Below, in pieces: positions 18,960 to 30,195 of a stretch of DNA of 64,000 bases. The notes under the pieces were generated by a model. The model ran no database searches. It was not told where the DNA came from and saw nothing but the letters and a program-made list of their open reading frames with translations. The DNA lies in the NCBI GenBank assembly GCA_963402885.1, contig OY727095.1, forward strand, positions 21,457,001-21,521,000. The letters are read 5' to 3'. The DNA comes from Antedon bifida (Eukaryota; Echinodermata; Crinoidea; Comatulida; Antedonidae). How positions within the stretch are numbered: position 1 is the stretch's first letter; every line of letters starts with the position of its first letter. Both the position numbers and the translations under genes were made by a program.

Positions 18960-21077
18960 TTAATCAAAATCCTCTCTCATAAAGGCCTCGATATCTCGTC
19001 TAATCATGTGATACATAATGGCCTCTTGAGTGCGCTTTGCTTGGTTTGATTCAAGTATAGAATAAAAAACGGGAAAAATGCAAACGGTTGCTGCAGATGC
19101 GAACAAGCTTTGTACAATCGACAAGTCCTGGAATTTATTAACCATAATTAGAGTAGTAAAGCCAAGGTACAATGTCATTAAATAAACAAATACCTTGATG
19201 ACCCTTGACATTATTTCAACAGAGAAAGGTTTATACCTCTGTGTAATATACTCGAATATATCTTGCCGAATAGACAAAAAGTTATGCGAGTTGAGGATCA
19301 CGGCTGGTGGAGGGTTTAAAGTCATGCTCCGGTTAAATAAAGGAAACGATTGGCTCGTACAGATCACATGTGAATTTGAATGAACAAGATATCGATTCGG
19401 ATGATCTATATTTTCGTTTTTTTCAATACCTTTCTTTTCTTTTGTAATTTTTTCCGCAGTGTTTAAAACGTTCCATAAAAGGTCTGAATATTGCCGTGTA
19501 TAACTGTTGATCATCATTAAAATGTAAGCGAAAATTCCAATAGCGTACACGTAAATCCTACTTAGCACGCCAGCATATATGACGATACCAGTGAACGTGT
19601 AACCAATAATTTCAATAAGGTACAACAAAATCGTGATGCATTTACCCAACAAGATAACTTCTACAAAAATAAAAAGCATCCAGAGTAGCATCAGCTGCAG
19701 AGATTTTGAAATTTGCGTACTTGTTAGCCAAACGTGGAACATGCGCATGAAACAATACAGAAACGGAATACAGTTCAACGCAACAATGAGTAGAAAAGCG
19801 GCACAGTACGGAACAAAACATGTTACGATAATCAATATAGACCAATGTTTTCCAAGCTTGATGGTAAAGAACCGGTAGAATAACTGAATTCCGTGGTATC
19901 CTGACTTCCAAAGTTCAATCTTCACAAGCATCTCTGCTCGGGCCTGGAGAACATAGAGGAACCGTTTCATACCTGAATACGAATCATTCGGAATTTTTAA
20001 AGCTTCGGGAAGATCAAACAAACCTAAAGATATTCGTGTGCGATCATGAGAATCTTCTATAAAGATTCGCTCGAACCAATCACTTTTGTGGTGTAATGTG
20101 TACAGCATGCCAACCACAAATATTGTGAAGATGGTGTTTGATATAACATACCATACAATACAGTGAACGCTTGTTTTCCCATTTTCCAATACTGCGTCCC
20201 ATCTCAAATAAAAGTCCTCCTTATCTGTTGTAAATGCTATAGTATATGGAAGAAATTGTAGAAAAATGAATAAGAACAGGTAAAATAAACAGCGAGTTAT
20301 ATACACATAGTTATTTGAATTCCCTTTAAAGAGTAGCCAATATTTCGGTCCTGTCGGTATGTCTGTTAGCAAACTTAAATACTTGATCTGTTTTCCCTGG
20401 TAGATTTTACTCTCGGGATGCGAGCGCAAAACGTATTTCAGCAATAATGGGAAATAAAACGATACTACGAAAGCAAGAAGTGTAATCGTCTTCATCCAAG
20501 GTTGTGAAGATCGCAATTTAGTGAGAGAATAATCTGAATAATGATTCCAACATTCATAAAGCATGCTGCCTTGAAGTATGCTGTAATACGTGAACATGGT
20601 GTTCACTAAATCGTGTTTTTCCAGACAAACCTCAGAGGTGCTTAGTATCGGTTCGTTAGATGTTGCTAGCAATGCTTTTGCAATAAGAGTGAGTTTTACC
20701 GAATCGTCTGCCATTTTAAAACAATCCGAATCTTCCTGAAAACTTGCGTTCAGTCTAACCGTTTCCATCCTGAGGCTGAGCGTCCCCAGGGACAGCGAAG
20801 GGAAGTCAAACGGTAGACTTAGAAGGAACTTTCCCTTGCTGCCCACTACCCAAACCCAGTGATACGCATCCACGACATCAGAATCGTTCTGTAAATTAAT
20901 CTTCTCGCCAAAGTTCAATTTAACTCGCATAAATGTGTTACGATTTTCGACAGCTTGCGTTAGTCTTTCTGGTTCGTAGATCTTGATGTGGCAACTTGGA
21001 ATGGGTACGTGTGTTGTTGATCCAAGATGGAAGGTTACCATAGAAACCAATAGCCAGGTGATACCATAGCACAACAT
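18960..21077 (-). CDS. Multi-pass membrane protein, uncharacterised family (705 aa)
   Basis: A single uninterrupted reading frame. Residues 1-22 look like a signal peptide; about 23-190 form an extracellular region with several Cys and possible N-glycosylation sites. At least eight hydrophobic segments follow: near 194-215, 258-283, 304-330, 405-440 (probably two), 450-520 (two or three), 630-652 and 662-682. A basic, KKG-rich stretch near 545-555 may be cytoplasmic. I recall similar unnamed multi-pass proteins in sea urchin and amphioxus, but no function is known to me. The upstream TTTCCAG at about 21094 could be the acceptor of a 5' UTR intron. This is the best candidate here for an ordinary host gene, although single-exon structure leaves retrogene origin open. 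Confidence 0.75.
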   Translation of the reverse strand: MLCYGITWLLVSMVTFHLGSTTHVPIPSCHIKIYEPERLTQAVENRNTFMRVKLNFGEKINLQNDSDVVDAYHWVWVVGSKGKFLLSLPFDFPSLSLGTLSLRMETVRLNASFQEDSDCFKMADDSVKLTLIAKALLATSNEPILSTSEVCLEKHDLVNTMFTYYSILQGSMLYECWNHYSDYSLTKLRSSQPWMKTITLLAFVVSFYFPLLLKYVLRSHPESKIYQGKQIKYLSLLTDIPTGPKYWLLFKGNSNNYVYITRCLFYLFLFIFLQFLPYTIAFTTDKEDFYLRWDAVLENGKTSVHCIVWYVISNTIFTIFVVGMLYTLHHKSDWFERIFIEDSHDRTRISLGLFDLPEALKIPNDSYSGMKRFLYVLQARAEMLVKIELWKSGYHGIQLFYRFFTIKLGKHWSILIIVTCFVPYCAAFLLIVALNCIPFLYCFMRMFHVWLTSTQISKSLQLMLLWMLFIFVEVILLGKCITILLYLIEIIGYTFTGIVIYAGVLSRIYVYAIGIFAYILMMINSYTRQYSDLLWNVLNTAEKITKEKKGIEKNENIDHPNRYLVHSNSHVICTSQSFPLFNRSMTLNPPPAVILNSHNFLSIRQDIFEYITQRYKPFSVEIMSRVIKVFVYLMTLYLGFTTLIMVNKFQDLSIVQSLFASAATVCIFPVFYSILESNQAKRTQEAIMYHMIRRDIEAFMREDFD

Positions 21078-21242
21078 TGTGTTTATTCTTGTAAACCTGG
21101 AAACATATAGAAATATTGCAGCTTTGTGAACACAACATTACTTAGCCCTGGTATTTGAAAAGCCGGCCCAGATCCCCACGCTAAATGTATAAAAATTATA
21201 GATAGGACATCAGAGTTCAGCACTTCGGTTCAGTATTTTTAG

Positions 21243-21303
21243 TTTCACATACCCCTCCCCCACCCCCCACCCTATTTCAAAATCCTGGATCCGCCCCCAT
21301 GTC
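21243..21303 (-). repeat. hAT-type terminal-repeat-like sequence (inverted copy)
   Basis: The minus strand reads GGGGCGGATCCAGGATTTTG followed by a G-rich tract, nearly the same as the plus-strand copy at 24049-24095. Such CAGGGGCGG..CCAGGATTTT ends are typical of hAT elements. No partner end found. Confidence 0.5.
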
Positions 21304-22062
21304 TTAATGTTTGTTTGTATATGAGTAACCCACTTCTTTGTCGAGTTCTGAGATTGCCCCTCAAAAGAGGGTCCTACTCTGTATTTGTATTGTACATTGA
21401 ATATAATTATATACTGTATAAGTAGATCTTAAACTACTTGTCGTGTTTAAGTATTGCTTACTATATTTTGTCCTATTTAAAGTAAACACTGAAACTTAAA
21501 AAAGAATAATATTGTGATCATATACAGTATCCCAAGGTCATGTGTCTTAATATATCTGTATTATAATTATAATTTGAAATCTTACCTGGATAGACACAAA
21601 GCATGTGACGAGTTGTGTTTTTTTGTTCTCTAGATAGCTACAGACAGACACAAAGCGTGGTAGATGGTAGTACTGTTTTTTTAATTTAGTGTGGTAGTTA
21701 GATCTCTCTGGTACAAATAGCTCATTTAGGAAGTTTGGATTTCCTTCCTGGAGAATAAAAGAAAAATATTTTGCTCAGCTATTGTTTTCATTTTAAGATT
21801 CTCAACCAATGTTTGTAGGGTAAGAAACATACTTTTTTATTTTTAACATCTAACTTTGCTGTCATTTTTATCCCCCAGATTTTACTCTCTGAGATTTCAT
21901 TATTTAATTTACGCACCGTCTTTAAAAACATTTGCTTGATTTATGTTTGTAGACTTATGTCATTCTAAAAATAGAAATAGTCATCAGTTATGAATGCAAT
22001 GTTCTGAAGTCTATAGTAATTATATTCTAACATATGTAACCTGATACTCCTGTCCTCCATGG
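21304..22062. other. No gene seen
   Basis: AT-rich sequence without a supported ORF, repeat or RNA gene. A weak direct repeat (GCATGTGACGAG / ACAAAGCGTGGTAG context, TAGACACAAAGC and CAGACACAAAGC) occurs at about 21590-21660. Confidence 0.4.
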
Positions 22063-22611
22063 TAAATAATAATAATAACTTTATTATATCTCTTTTTTAA
22101 CAGAGGCACTATCCACAAGGGATGTGCAACCAAATAATATAATAGTACACAAATAATAGTAAACACTTAATTGATTACAATATAAAAATGAAAGTACAAG
22201 TGATTGAAAAGGGGAAAAAAAGTACTGTATATTTAAATATGTAGGCCTAGTACAAAAATCAATCAATAAATTTCATTGCGTTCTTTCCATGCAATTGTTA
22301 AGAATAGTTTACAAAATTTGTCAACGATATTAGTTATTACTTGTCATTTCATAATTAACATGGGGTATAGATTTTGTTGTTACAATTTGGTATTCAGAGA
22401 TTGTCAAAAAATAGACGGTGAGAGCATCAGAGCATGATGAAAATAGCTCCCAGATTTTATGTAAATCATTGTGGTATAGCTCTTCTCTAAGTCTTTTAAA
22501 TATTGAATTTCTAGTATTAGTTAATCTAGTACAATTGAACACAAAGTGATAAAGTGTTTCTCTTTCACCACAATTGCACAACAAACACAATCCTGAATTT
22601 TGTTGTGACAA
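22063..22611 (-). pseudogene. LINE remnant: C-terminal zinc-binding segment and 3' tail
   Basis: On minus, 22330-22611 encodes a 93-residue stretch with CLLCNCGERETLYHFVFNC, the Cys-Cys-His-Cys pattern found at the C terminus of Jockey/CR1-type LINE ORF2 proteins. It is followed by a short 3' UTR that ends in (ATT)n at about 22064-22080, as expected for a LINE 3' end. The reverse transcriptase part is displaced to 23540-23860. Confidence 0.65.
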
Positions 22612-22619
22612 ACCTTCCT

Positions 22620-23539
22620 TTCTTCCTCCTTCAAGTAGACCATGGGATTACACTCTCATTATCGTTCAATTCCGTAGGGCATACTTGATATCTAGTTTTA
22701 TTTAATACAATTATTATAATGAAAATATAACAAACCCAATACACAATGTTGACAAGCCCAAATTGTGCTCTATATTTAACAAATTAATTATTTCAACCGA
22801 CGTTCAGGCCAGTCGTATAGTTATATAAAATGGCGGACAATTTGATGACATCATTATTATTGAAACACGCTATCAACACTAATAAAAAGCCGCCTTGACA
22901 ATCACGTGATCAGGCTCGCTCAATAATTATTTTTTTTTGCTATTAAGGCGAATTTGTTCACGTGCGAATCATCGAAAGCCATCCATGCGTTAGGAGAGAG
23001 TAGAGAGTGCAGTCGACTACTCATATTTCCATTATCGCACCTACTAGACTATTCTATAGTTCAAGCTGGCGCTTTCGATTATACAACTTTCCCTACTATC
23101 CTTGAGTAGGCCTACAGTCAATCCAATTACACTGTTTATAACATCTTAATTTTTTAAACATTTTTTTTACTTATTAACTAGATATTCGCAGTACTACTAC
23201 TAGACGTACCATTTTTGTATCACCAGAATATAGTGTATATAATATATAGGCCTACAGTATTTCTTTAACGAGAATTTTTCTATAAGTTTAATCTAAATCA
23301 TAATGAACGGAAAACATGGTATTTTGATACAAATGGGTTATGCAACGAGCCGAAGCTCTTTTAAACACATTACCCTTTAAATAATACCGTATCTAATTAG
23401 CAAAAATTAGCAATAAAAGTAAAAATCAAATAGAAATAAAGTAAAAAAAGTGAATTAAATAATTAAATAAATTTGCTGATGGATGCTGATAATGCACTTT
23501 ACATATAATTATGATCGTTTTTTAAGTATATGTATTAAG
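22620..23539. other. Sequence between two LINE fragments
   Basis: AT-rich, no ORF. It separates the reverse transcriptase and C-terminal remnants and so probably represents later insertion or decay. TAGGCCTA words at about 23107 and 23248. Confidence 0.4.
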
Positions 23540-23860
23540 TGTATTGCAATTTTCATAGTAATGGTATCTATATGATCATGGAATGTTACAAACTGATCAA
23601 GAATGACACCTAAGAATTTAATTTTACTAAGTCTTTCAATTTCAACATCATTAATAAATAAATTATTGGTATCTTTTTTCTTATACATGCTTCTAAATTC
23701 GATACTTGGTCTTCTTTGTAACTCAATTTGTTTGCAGTAAACGAATCACTTAATTTACTTAATATTTAAATAGTTACTACTTTTAACAATGTCATTTGTA
23801 TAAATTATAAATAGAACGGCCCAAGAATTGAGCCCTGTGGTACTCCATATCAGTTTTAAT
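23540..23860 (-). pseudogene. LINE remnant: reverse transcriptase fragment
   Basis: The minus strand encodes, with frame breaks, GVPQGSILGP (reverse transcriptase block) and then a conceptual stretch ending KFLGVILDQFVTFHDHI, typical of the thumb region of non-LTR reverse transcriptases. The catalytic A/YxDD segment is missing between them. Strand and order match the C-terminal remnant at 22330-22611, so both may be one old insertion. Confidence 0.65.
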
Positions 23861-24048
23861 TCTGATTTACAGTTAACAGTTTTATTTATAAATATGTAAA
23901 TAACATATTGCAAATCTCTATCTCAATGTTTTTTTGTAAACATAAAGTAGGCCTACGTAACATGTATCATCTTAGAAATACCAAAAGATTGGAAGTACAA
24001 GTTATTTTACTTCTTTTTATGATCCCTGAAACAGTTCTTATTTAACAG

Positions 24049-24181
24049 GGGCGGATCCAGGATTTTGTGAAAGGAGGGGGGGGGGGGGGCGAAACTGTAG
24101 AGAGTCCACACCAACTCAGGCCCACCATGGTTGTGGCGGAGTTGAGGCATGGATTAAAGAATAGAAGGATATGCATCGACG
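24049..24181 (+). mobile_element. hAT-type element end with 14-G run
   Basis: Starts ACAGGGGCGGATCCAGGATT, then a run of 14 G (24076-24089). CCCACCATGGTTG is shared with the repeats at 32880. About 34 bases near 24148-24181 (CATGGATTAAAGAATAGAAG onward) recur inverted at 31652-31688. Left end only; no right end recognised. Confidence 0.5.
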
Positions 24182-24217
24182 GTGACATCAAACGATTTTA
24201 CAACGCGCTTACCTATA

Positions 24218-24913
24218 TTATATAACACCTAAATAAATTCCTGTCATTTGATTGGACGATTGTGGGTCACATGGCGTGCAATAGTACGCACTATTAAACG
24301 ATCGTTTAATAGTACTTTTTAAAACATTTTGTGTACGAAAAAAAAAAACGTTTCGCGGATGAAAAAAAATTTAGAATACAAAAATTACATTGAAATACAA
24401 CAGCGCCACCTGTCGTCCTGCCTCTGTTTGTAAACACCACCGCGAGATATGCAAAAGCAGCAGATTTTTGTGTACGATTATTCAAAAAGGCATTTAAATT
24501 AGCTTTAGATCGTTTTTAGGATTTTGATTACTTAATGGGGACATCCCTACAAGACGTGGAATCGTTGGAAAAACCATAATTAGTCAAGATAAGTTCCAAT
24601 TGTCTGTCGAAGTTTTGCCTTTCAGCCAATCTAGTACTACTACACTAGGTCTAGCCTAGCTAGGCCTGTTAGTATTAGGCTAGGCCTAGCCTAGGCGTTT
24701 TAGCCTTGCTAAGCATAATATTATTTAGTTGTTTGTTGACATAATTAACACTAAAGTAGGTGTGTTTATAAAATCCATATAAATATAACATTAACATTTA
24801 ATATTATAATATTACTGTTTTAATCAATCTGAATAATGAAATGTAGGCCTCTTGTGGCTAGGGCTACCTTATATTTGATTCAAATGACAGGAATCTATTT
24901 AGATGTTATATAA
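24218..24913. mobile_element. MITE-like element, about 696 bp, about 35-bp inverted ends
   Basis: Left arm TTATATAACACCTAAATAAA.. continuing to CAAATGACAGGAAT complement; the right arm 24877-24913 is its near-perfect reverse complement. The interior has a perfect palindrome CTATTAAACGATCGTTTAAT (about 24290), and clusters of TAGGCCTA-type words. No ORF. Confidence 0.6.
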
Positions 24914-24914
24914 A

Positions 24915-25080
24915 ACAAATAATGAATGTTTAATATTCGTGTAATGGTACAAATAATGGCACTTGGTGAATGATGAAAGGTTAATATCAACTCGGCTGTC
25001 GCCTCGTTGATATATAACCTTTCATCATTCACCTCATGCCACTATTTGTACCATTACACTCATAAACATTCATTATTTGT
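24915..25080. mobile_element. Fold-back element, 166 bp, palindromic over its whole length
   Basis: The two halves (ACAAATAATGAATGTTTA start, exact complement at end) pair almost throughout around a centre near 24998, with small mismatches and an about 5-base loop. It directly abuts the right end of the 24218-24913 element. Confidence 0.75.
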
Positions 25081-26076
25081 ATACTAAAGCACTGCTGCCA
25101 ATCAAACAAACACGCTCATTGAACTCCGTGTCTCTAACCGCGGCCCTCTGTAAAACGCTGCGAATCAACTGTTACATTTTTTGAGATCAAAACGTAACCA
25201 TGTACAAATCGTATGCGCAGTCTGAATGTTCTATTGACATGTCTGCGTCGATGATTAATTGACAACAAAAATATATTGCTGAACAATTCTGTTTTAGTTT
25301 CATCACAATCGGACTACGAAAAGTTCACTTTCTTACGACTGGTAATTTTAAGTAGTTGGTAATATTAATAAAATATGCAATTTTTATATTTGAATTATCA
25401 TTATTTGCCTGCCATCTTCTGTCATTAAAAATTGCGTTAATCTATAGAATATTAAATTATGCATTTGACCATGTATGTTGTTAGCGTGGCCGGTGTTCAC
25501 ACATACAACAATCTTGTTTTTAATATATGGCTAAGCAGTGGTTTCTTCATAAATCTCCTTAATTATCGATGTGATTATATTTAAATTGTAGTGCCTGGTG
25601 ATTGGCTAGTGGTTATGTCATCCACATCACATCCAATCACCGGGCCTAATTGAATGAAAACAGCGATCCCTGATCCGGGATTGGCTGGTTATGTATAGTT
25701 GCGATACGTTACCTAGCGGTCGTTTTGAAAAGTACACGCAGGGCAAACTTAATCACGAACAAACGAAGTACCTATTATTATTCACACAAGAAGTAAGACA
25801 ACGGTGAGTATAGATCATGATTAAATGTTGTATCTACTACACTTAAGATTAGCAGTATCAATGTCGGCAAATCATATGGTTTACTAGTAAGCCTAGAAGG
25901 CCTAGTATTCTTGCTGATTTTGTAATTTTACATGTAGGCTGAGACAACAAATAGTTATTGTCTCAGATGTAGGGCTACTAAGGGTCATAAAATGCTACTT
26001 TAATGTCATAAAAACATTAGCGAAGATCAATCGCGGCAGAAACCTATACTAATTACAATTATAGCATCTACAATTC
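25081..26076. other. No gene seen; short hairpin
   Basis: No supported ORF. A small inverted repeat, GCCTGGTGATTGG and CCAATCACCGGGC, spans about 25591-25646. A donor-like ACGGTGAGTATAG lies near 25803, but no linked exon can be shown. Confidence 0.4.
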
Positions 26077-26243
26077 TAAAGGCCCGGTCACACCTAACCG
26101 ATAACTATCGGACGTGAAATATCGGTCGTGACTTATCGTTCTCAATCGCGGTCACACTTCAACCGAAATCGTTTCGTTGTGATGACGCCCCCAACGGTTA
26201 GAAAAAGTTGTTGTTGTATGTACGTAATTAAAGTTAAAATTAC

Positions 26244-28949
26244 ATGATGGCAGACGAGAGCGAAGAAGTACTTCTGATGTATTTGTTATTAAGAAGACAA
26301 AAACGTCGACAAAAAAGACGTAGATTGTGGGTACACCCAATCAATGAATCTAGGCCAATGTATGGGGAATTCCATACATTGTTCAGAGAATTGTCTTCTC
26401 ATGAAGACAAATTTTATGAATACTTCAGAATGTCAGAGCAACAGTTCTATACTATTTTAGACTTGGTACGAGGTAAAATACAAAAGGAAGACACCTTCTT
26501 TAGAAAGAGTGTAAGTGCAAAGGAAAGGCTAGCAATATGTCTTAGGTAAGTATATAATTCTTAAATATAATAAATTAATTGAGCACTAATCATAATTAGT
26601 TAGTACTACAGGCCCCTAGCTAGAGCAGGCCTCTCTAGCGTCTAGGGTACAGTAGTACCTACTTTAGTAACAGCCTAGGCCTAGTAGTAGCAGTAGGCCT
26701 AATAGTAGTACTACTACTACAAGACTAGGGTGAGTTACTGTACAACTAATTATTATAGACCTAGGCCTAGACTACTACTGATCAGTAACCCCACATTTTC
26801 GGCATTAATATTGCTGTGAGATTATTTTGTTATTTTTTTTAAAAAATGAAATAAAAGTTAAGTAATAAATACTCAAACAAAGGAGACTCAACACTGGTTA
26901 ATTCAAAATTAAAAAACGGTTATTTTAATTGCCTTCTTTGAAGTATTGCCAGCTAAATTAAAATATTTAAAATACTGCAATTTTAAAGATATTGTGTCAT
27001 CCCGGAAAAATACAAGTTAATTTATTTTTCTCGTCAATGTTGTTAATGTACAAAAACAACATTTTTCAACAACCCGAAAGTGTTGTGGAACAATAATAAT
27101 AATCAATTTATATACAATTATTTTTATAAAATAAAGTAAAATTTAACAATAAAATTCAAAACCTAAAACAAATACTCTATCTCAGCCTCATGAACCAATT
27201 TGTGAATTTTAAATCGGATGTCAGCCCTGGCCCTTTCAGGCAGTTTTCTTAAAATTTCAGCCATTGACAAAAAAAAACAATGAATGTCGTCCTTCTTGTT
27301 TTCTTTCTGATCTTCCAGATACTTCAAAATTGATTTGTCAATGTCAACACTGTCACTGTCATCTGGTAACTTTCTTTTTTTTGGTGTGGGTTTTTGTGTT
27401 GATGTGTGTGGCAAGTCTGGAATGTCCTCATCACTAATAATAATATTGCTTTTACTTAATTGTTCACTCGGACTATTGAGGTTACTTGAAGTCCTGAAAT
27501 GAAAAACAATTTTTAATGGTCTACAGACTTATATTACCTTTGATGTGATATATACATTTGAACCACAGGCAAAATGTTCATTTGTTTAGTAAACATATTA
27601 TGTTGTTTACTATTTATACAGAATTGAATTAATTATTATTATTAGATTTTACTTACTCTCTGTGTTGGATAAATGGTTTTAAAAAGGACAAGATGTCTTC
27701 GAATTTGTACTTCTTTATGTACTTTTTGGCATCTCCACTTTTAGATGCAGCTTTTCGTTTACTGCTGCTGTAAGCATCCCTGATGTTGGCCCATTTCTTG
27801 CGTGCCAAGTCTCCTTTAAATATAAAAAAAAGTGTAGTTTTAAAATAAACATTGAAAATATAAATATCATGTAAACAGCTACTGTAGTACAACTAATTAA
27901 TAGTTACAATAAACATTATTTATCTATTTTTTTTGTGTTGAAACGTTATACAAATCAACTGTCAACACATTGCATACTGCACATTACATTTTAAAGTCAA
28001 GTAATAAATTAAAACCATTTATCTTTTTTTTTACAGATACTTGGCTACTGGAGACTCGTACAAAACTATTTCTTTTAGTTACAGAGTCGGAAAATCAACC
28101 ATTGTCAACATTGTGCCTGAGGTGTGTGATGCTATTTGGCAATGCATGCACCCTCAATATATGCCTGTTCCAACAGAAAATGAATGGAAAGAAGTAGCAG
28201 CTGCATTCGAAACAAGGTGGCAGTTCCCAAACTGTGTTGGGGCAATAGATGGGAAACATGTTGTTATTCAAGCCCCACCAAATACAGGATCAACCTTCTT
28301 CAATTACAAAGGTACTTTTTCTGTAGTACTGATGGCTCTGGTAGATGCCATGTACCGTTTCATACTGATTGATGTTGGAGCATATGGTTCCCAAAGTGAC
28401 GCTGGAATATTTGCAAAAAGTGCAATGGGCAAAGCGATACAAGCCCATCAATTGGCTTTTCCAGCTGATAAAGCATTGCCAAATGCACCAGAGCTTGGTA
28501 AAGTTCCCTATGTCATTGTTGGGGATGAGGCATTTCCACTGAAATCAAATATTATGAGACCTTATCCTGGCAGTGAACTTGATGACAGCAAACGAATATA
28601 CAACTACAGACTTTCTAGAGCCCGGAGGATAGTGGAAAATGCATTTGGCATTTTGGCAGCAAGGTGGCGTGTCTACCAAAGGCGGATGCAATTACAGCAA
28701 CACAATGTGGACAAAATAATCAAGGCTACATGTGTACTGCACAATTTTTTACAGAAGACGGGTGATATCAATGCACAAGTAGATGCTCAAAGGTCTGCAC
28801 ATCATAAAGTCATACAGAACCTGCGTTTAACAGGAAATCATGCCTCAAATGACGCAATAGCAGTCAGGCACACATTCAAAGAGTACTTTATGTCACCAGC
28901 GGGTGAAGTGCCATGGCAAAGGGATGCTTGTTTTGGCAAAGCAGTTTAA
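26244..28949 (+). CDS. Harbinger-1 transposase (HARBI1-like, two exons, 404 aa)
   Basis: Exons 26244-26545 and 28037-28949 join through an intron with donor GTAAGT and acceptor TTTTACAG; the frame continues exactly across the junction. The protein catalyses cut-and-paste transposition. The N-terminal 100 residues are basic (KRRQKRRR) and helical, as expected for the DNA-binding part. The C-terminal DDE nuclease has D172 in GAIDGKH, D222 in GSQSDAGIF and E301 in RRIVENAFG, with the family motif GDEAFPL between them. Start is the first of two adjacent ATGs at 26244; the next is 26247. AATAAA lies just past the stop, at about 28961. The minus-strand MADF gene has its last two exons inside this intron and its first beyond the stop. 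Confidence 0.93.
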
Positions 28950-29922
28950 TTATTCATAATGAAATAAAAGTAGATAAAATGAGAAACATTCAATATTATT
29001 AATTAATAATGTTATAATAATGCCTAACAAAAAATGGTTTGTTTGCTGTAACATTGTGGGACGGTTGTAAAAAAGTTTTTTGTCATTAAATATGTTATGT
29101 TTAAAATAATTTCATATCATAGTAATATATTTTAGTTTTAAATTACATTTCAGAGTTGGGAAAAAACATCATTTTATTATTTTAATATATTTTAAATAAT
29201 GATATGGCTTTGGTAAACTTGAATATATTTGTTAATGTTGTTGTTGAATAAAATCTATTGTGAAGGTTATTATGCAATATTACTATAGTACTAGCCTAGG
29301 CCTAGTATTGATATTCTATTAATTATTCGAGAGTAATAATATATTTGTTAATGTTGTAAATTTAATAAAATCTATTGTGAAGATTATTATGCAATATTAC
29401 TATAGTACTAGGCCTAGCCTAGGCCTAGTAGTATTGATATTCTATTATTATTCGAGAGGATTATAATATATTTGTTAATGTTGTAAATTTAATAAAAATC
29501 TATTATTGTGAAGATTGTTATGCAATATTACTACTAGTATTTTTATTATTTTTCATTTCATAAACCATATTCTGTGGCCTACGCTTACTAGTTAGGCCAA
29601 GTTGGTCCACCAAATGATTAAATTGGTTCACTGCCCGCCGTAGTCGTACACGTGCGCGCGTGCTGACTGACATCTGCAGACTACTGTCTCTACATCACTA
29701 GGCTAGACCTAGAAGAAATTACAGACGCGCGCCTAGCCTGGAATAATAGCTGTTAGTTAATCACTTACCAGTCATTCCAACCCTCTCGCCAATTTCGTTC
29801 CATATATCATTTTTTTTAATTTTGTTTTTGTATTCGGCGTGTCCCTTGTCATACAGAACTGTGTTTAGTTGAACGTTCAAAATCAGTGTTTCCAAAACAA
29901 CGTCTGATGTTGTGTCAGCCAT
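27163..29922 (-). CDS. Harbinger-1 accessory MADF-BESS DNA-binding protein (three exons, 213 aa)
   Basis: Minus-strand exons 29769-29922, 27657-27813 and 27493-27163 join in frame; donors are GTAAGT and acceptors AAAG and TTTCAG. Exon 1 starts MADTTSD at 29922 and carries the first half of a MADF domain (NDIWNEIGERVG). Exon 2 carries the second half (KKWANIRDAYSS, then the helix ending FLKPFIQHR). Exon 3 has a nuclear-localisation-like KPTPKKRKL and a BESS-like helix (CFFLSMAEILRKLPE). MADF proteins bind DNA and BESS motifs mediate protein contacts; in PIF-Harbinger elements the partner protein recognises the ends. Frame and motifs are directly visible; the role is from the family. Confidence 0.88.
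29222..29545. repeat. Tandem repeat, about 117-126 bp, three copies
   Basis: Copies start near 29222, 29339 and 29465 with AATATATTTGTTAATGTTG and share TTATGCAATATTACTA and TAGGCCTAG words. They lie inside Harbinger-1, between the transposase stop and the first MADF exon. Confidence 0.85.
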
Positions 29923-30195
29923 CGCGCCACAGAGGAGGAGAGGAGAGGAGGAGTGGAGAAATTCACTGTTGATGACAGGTATGACGTACCATCATCTGAT
30001 TGGCTAAAAACAAAATTATCGGGCGATACAAAAAAAAAAATCGCTATAGAAGCCATTCGACCGATTTGGCTCCCGATGACCGTCTCGATTATCGCTCTAG
30101 TGTGACCGCCCCCGCTGTTATGCACTATACCGATATTTTTGTATCGATATCGGTCTAAAATATCGGTAAGGTGTGACCGGGCCTTAAGCCAATAA

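Larger units (their letters stand above)
26080..30184. mobile_element. Harbinger-1: structurally complete PIF-Harbinger DNA transposon
   Basis: 4105 bases bounded by inverted ends AGGCCCGGTCACACCT / AGGTGTGACCGGGCCT (one mismatch soon after) and by the 3-base target duplication TAA at 26077-26079 and 30185-30187, the signature of PIF-Harbinger. It carries a DDE transposase on plus and a MADF-BESS protein on minus, both with clean introns and open frames. This two-gene layout is usual for the superfamily, where the second protein helps bind DNA and bring the transposase to the nucleus. It may be autonomous. Confidence 0.93.

Noticed and set aside
18677-18967. 96-codon minus ORF as a second gene or as C-terminal extension of the membrane protein
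   Set aside because: It overlaps the end of the 705-residue frame by 8 bases in another frame and runs into the 90-bp array. It is hydrophobic, and the short similarity at 59075 is reported only as a finding.
21243-24095. hAT ends at 21243-21303 and 24049-24095 as the two ends of one element
   Set aside because: They face the wrong way: the first is a right end and the second a left end, so they cannot bound the DNA between them.
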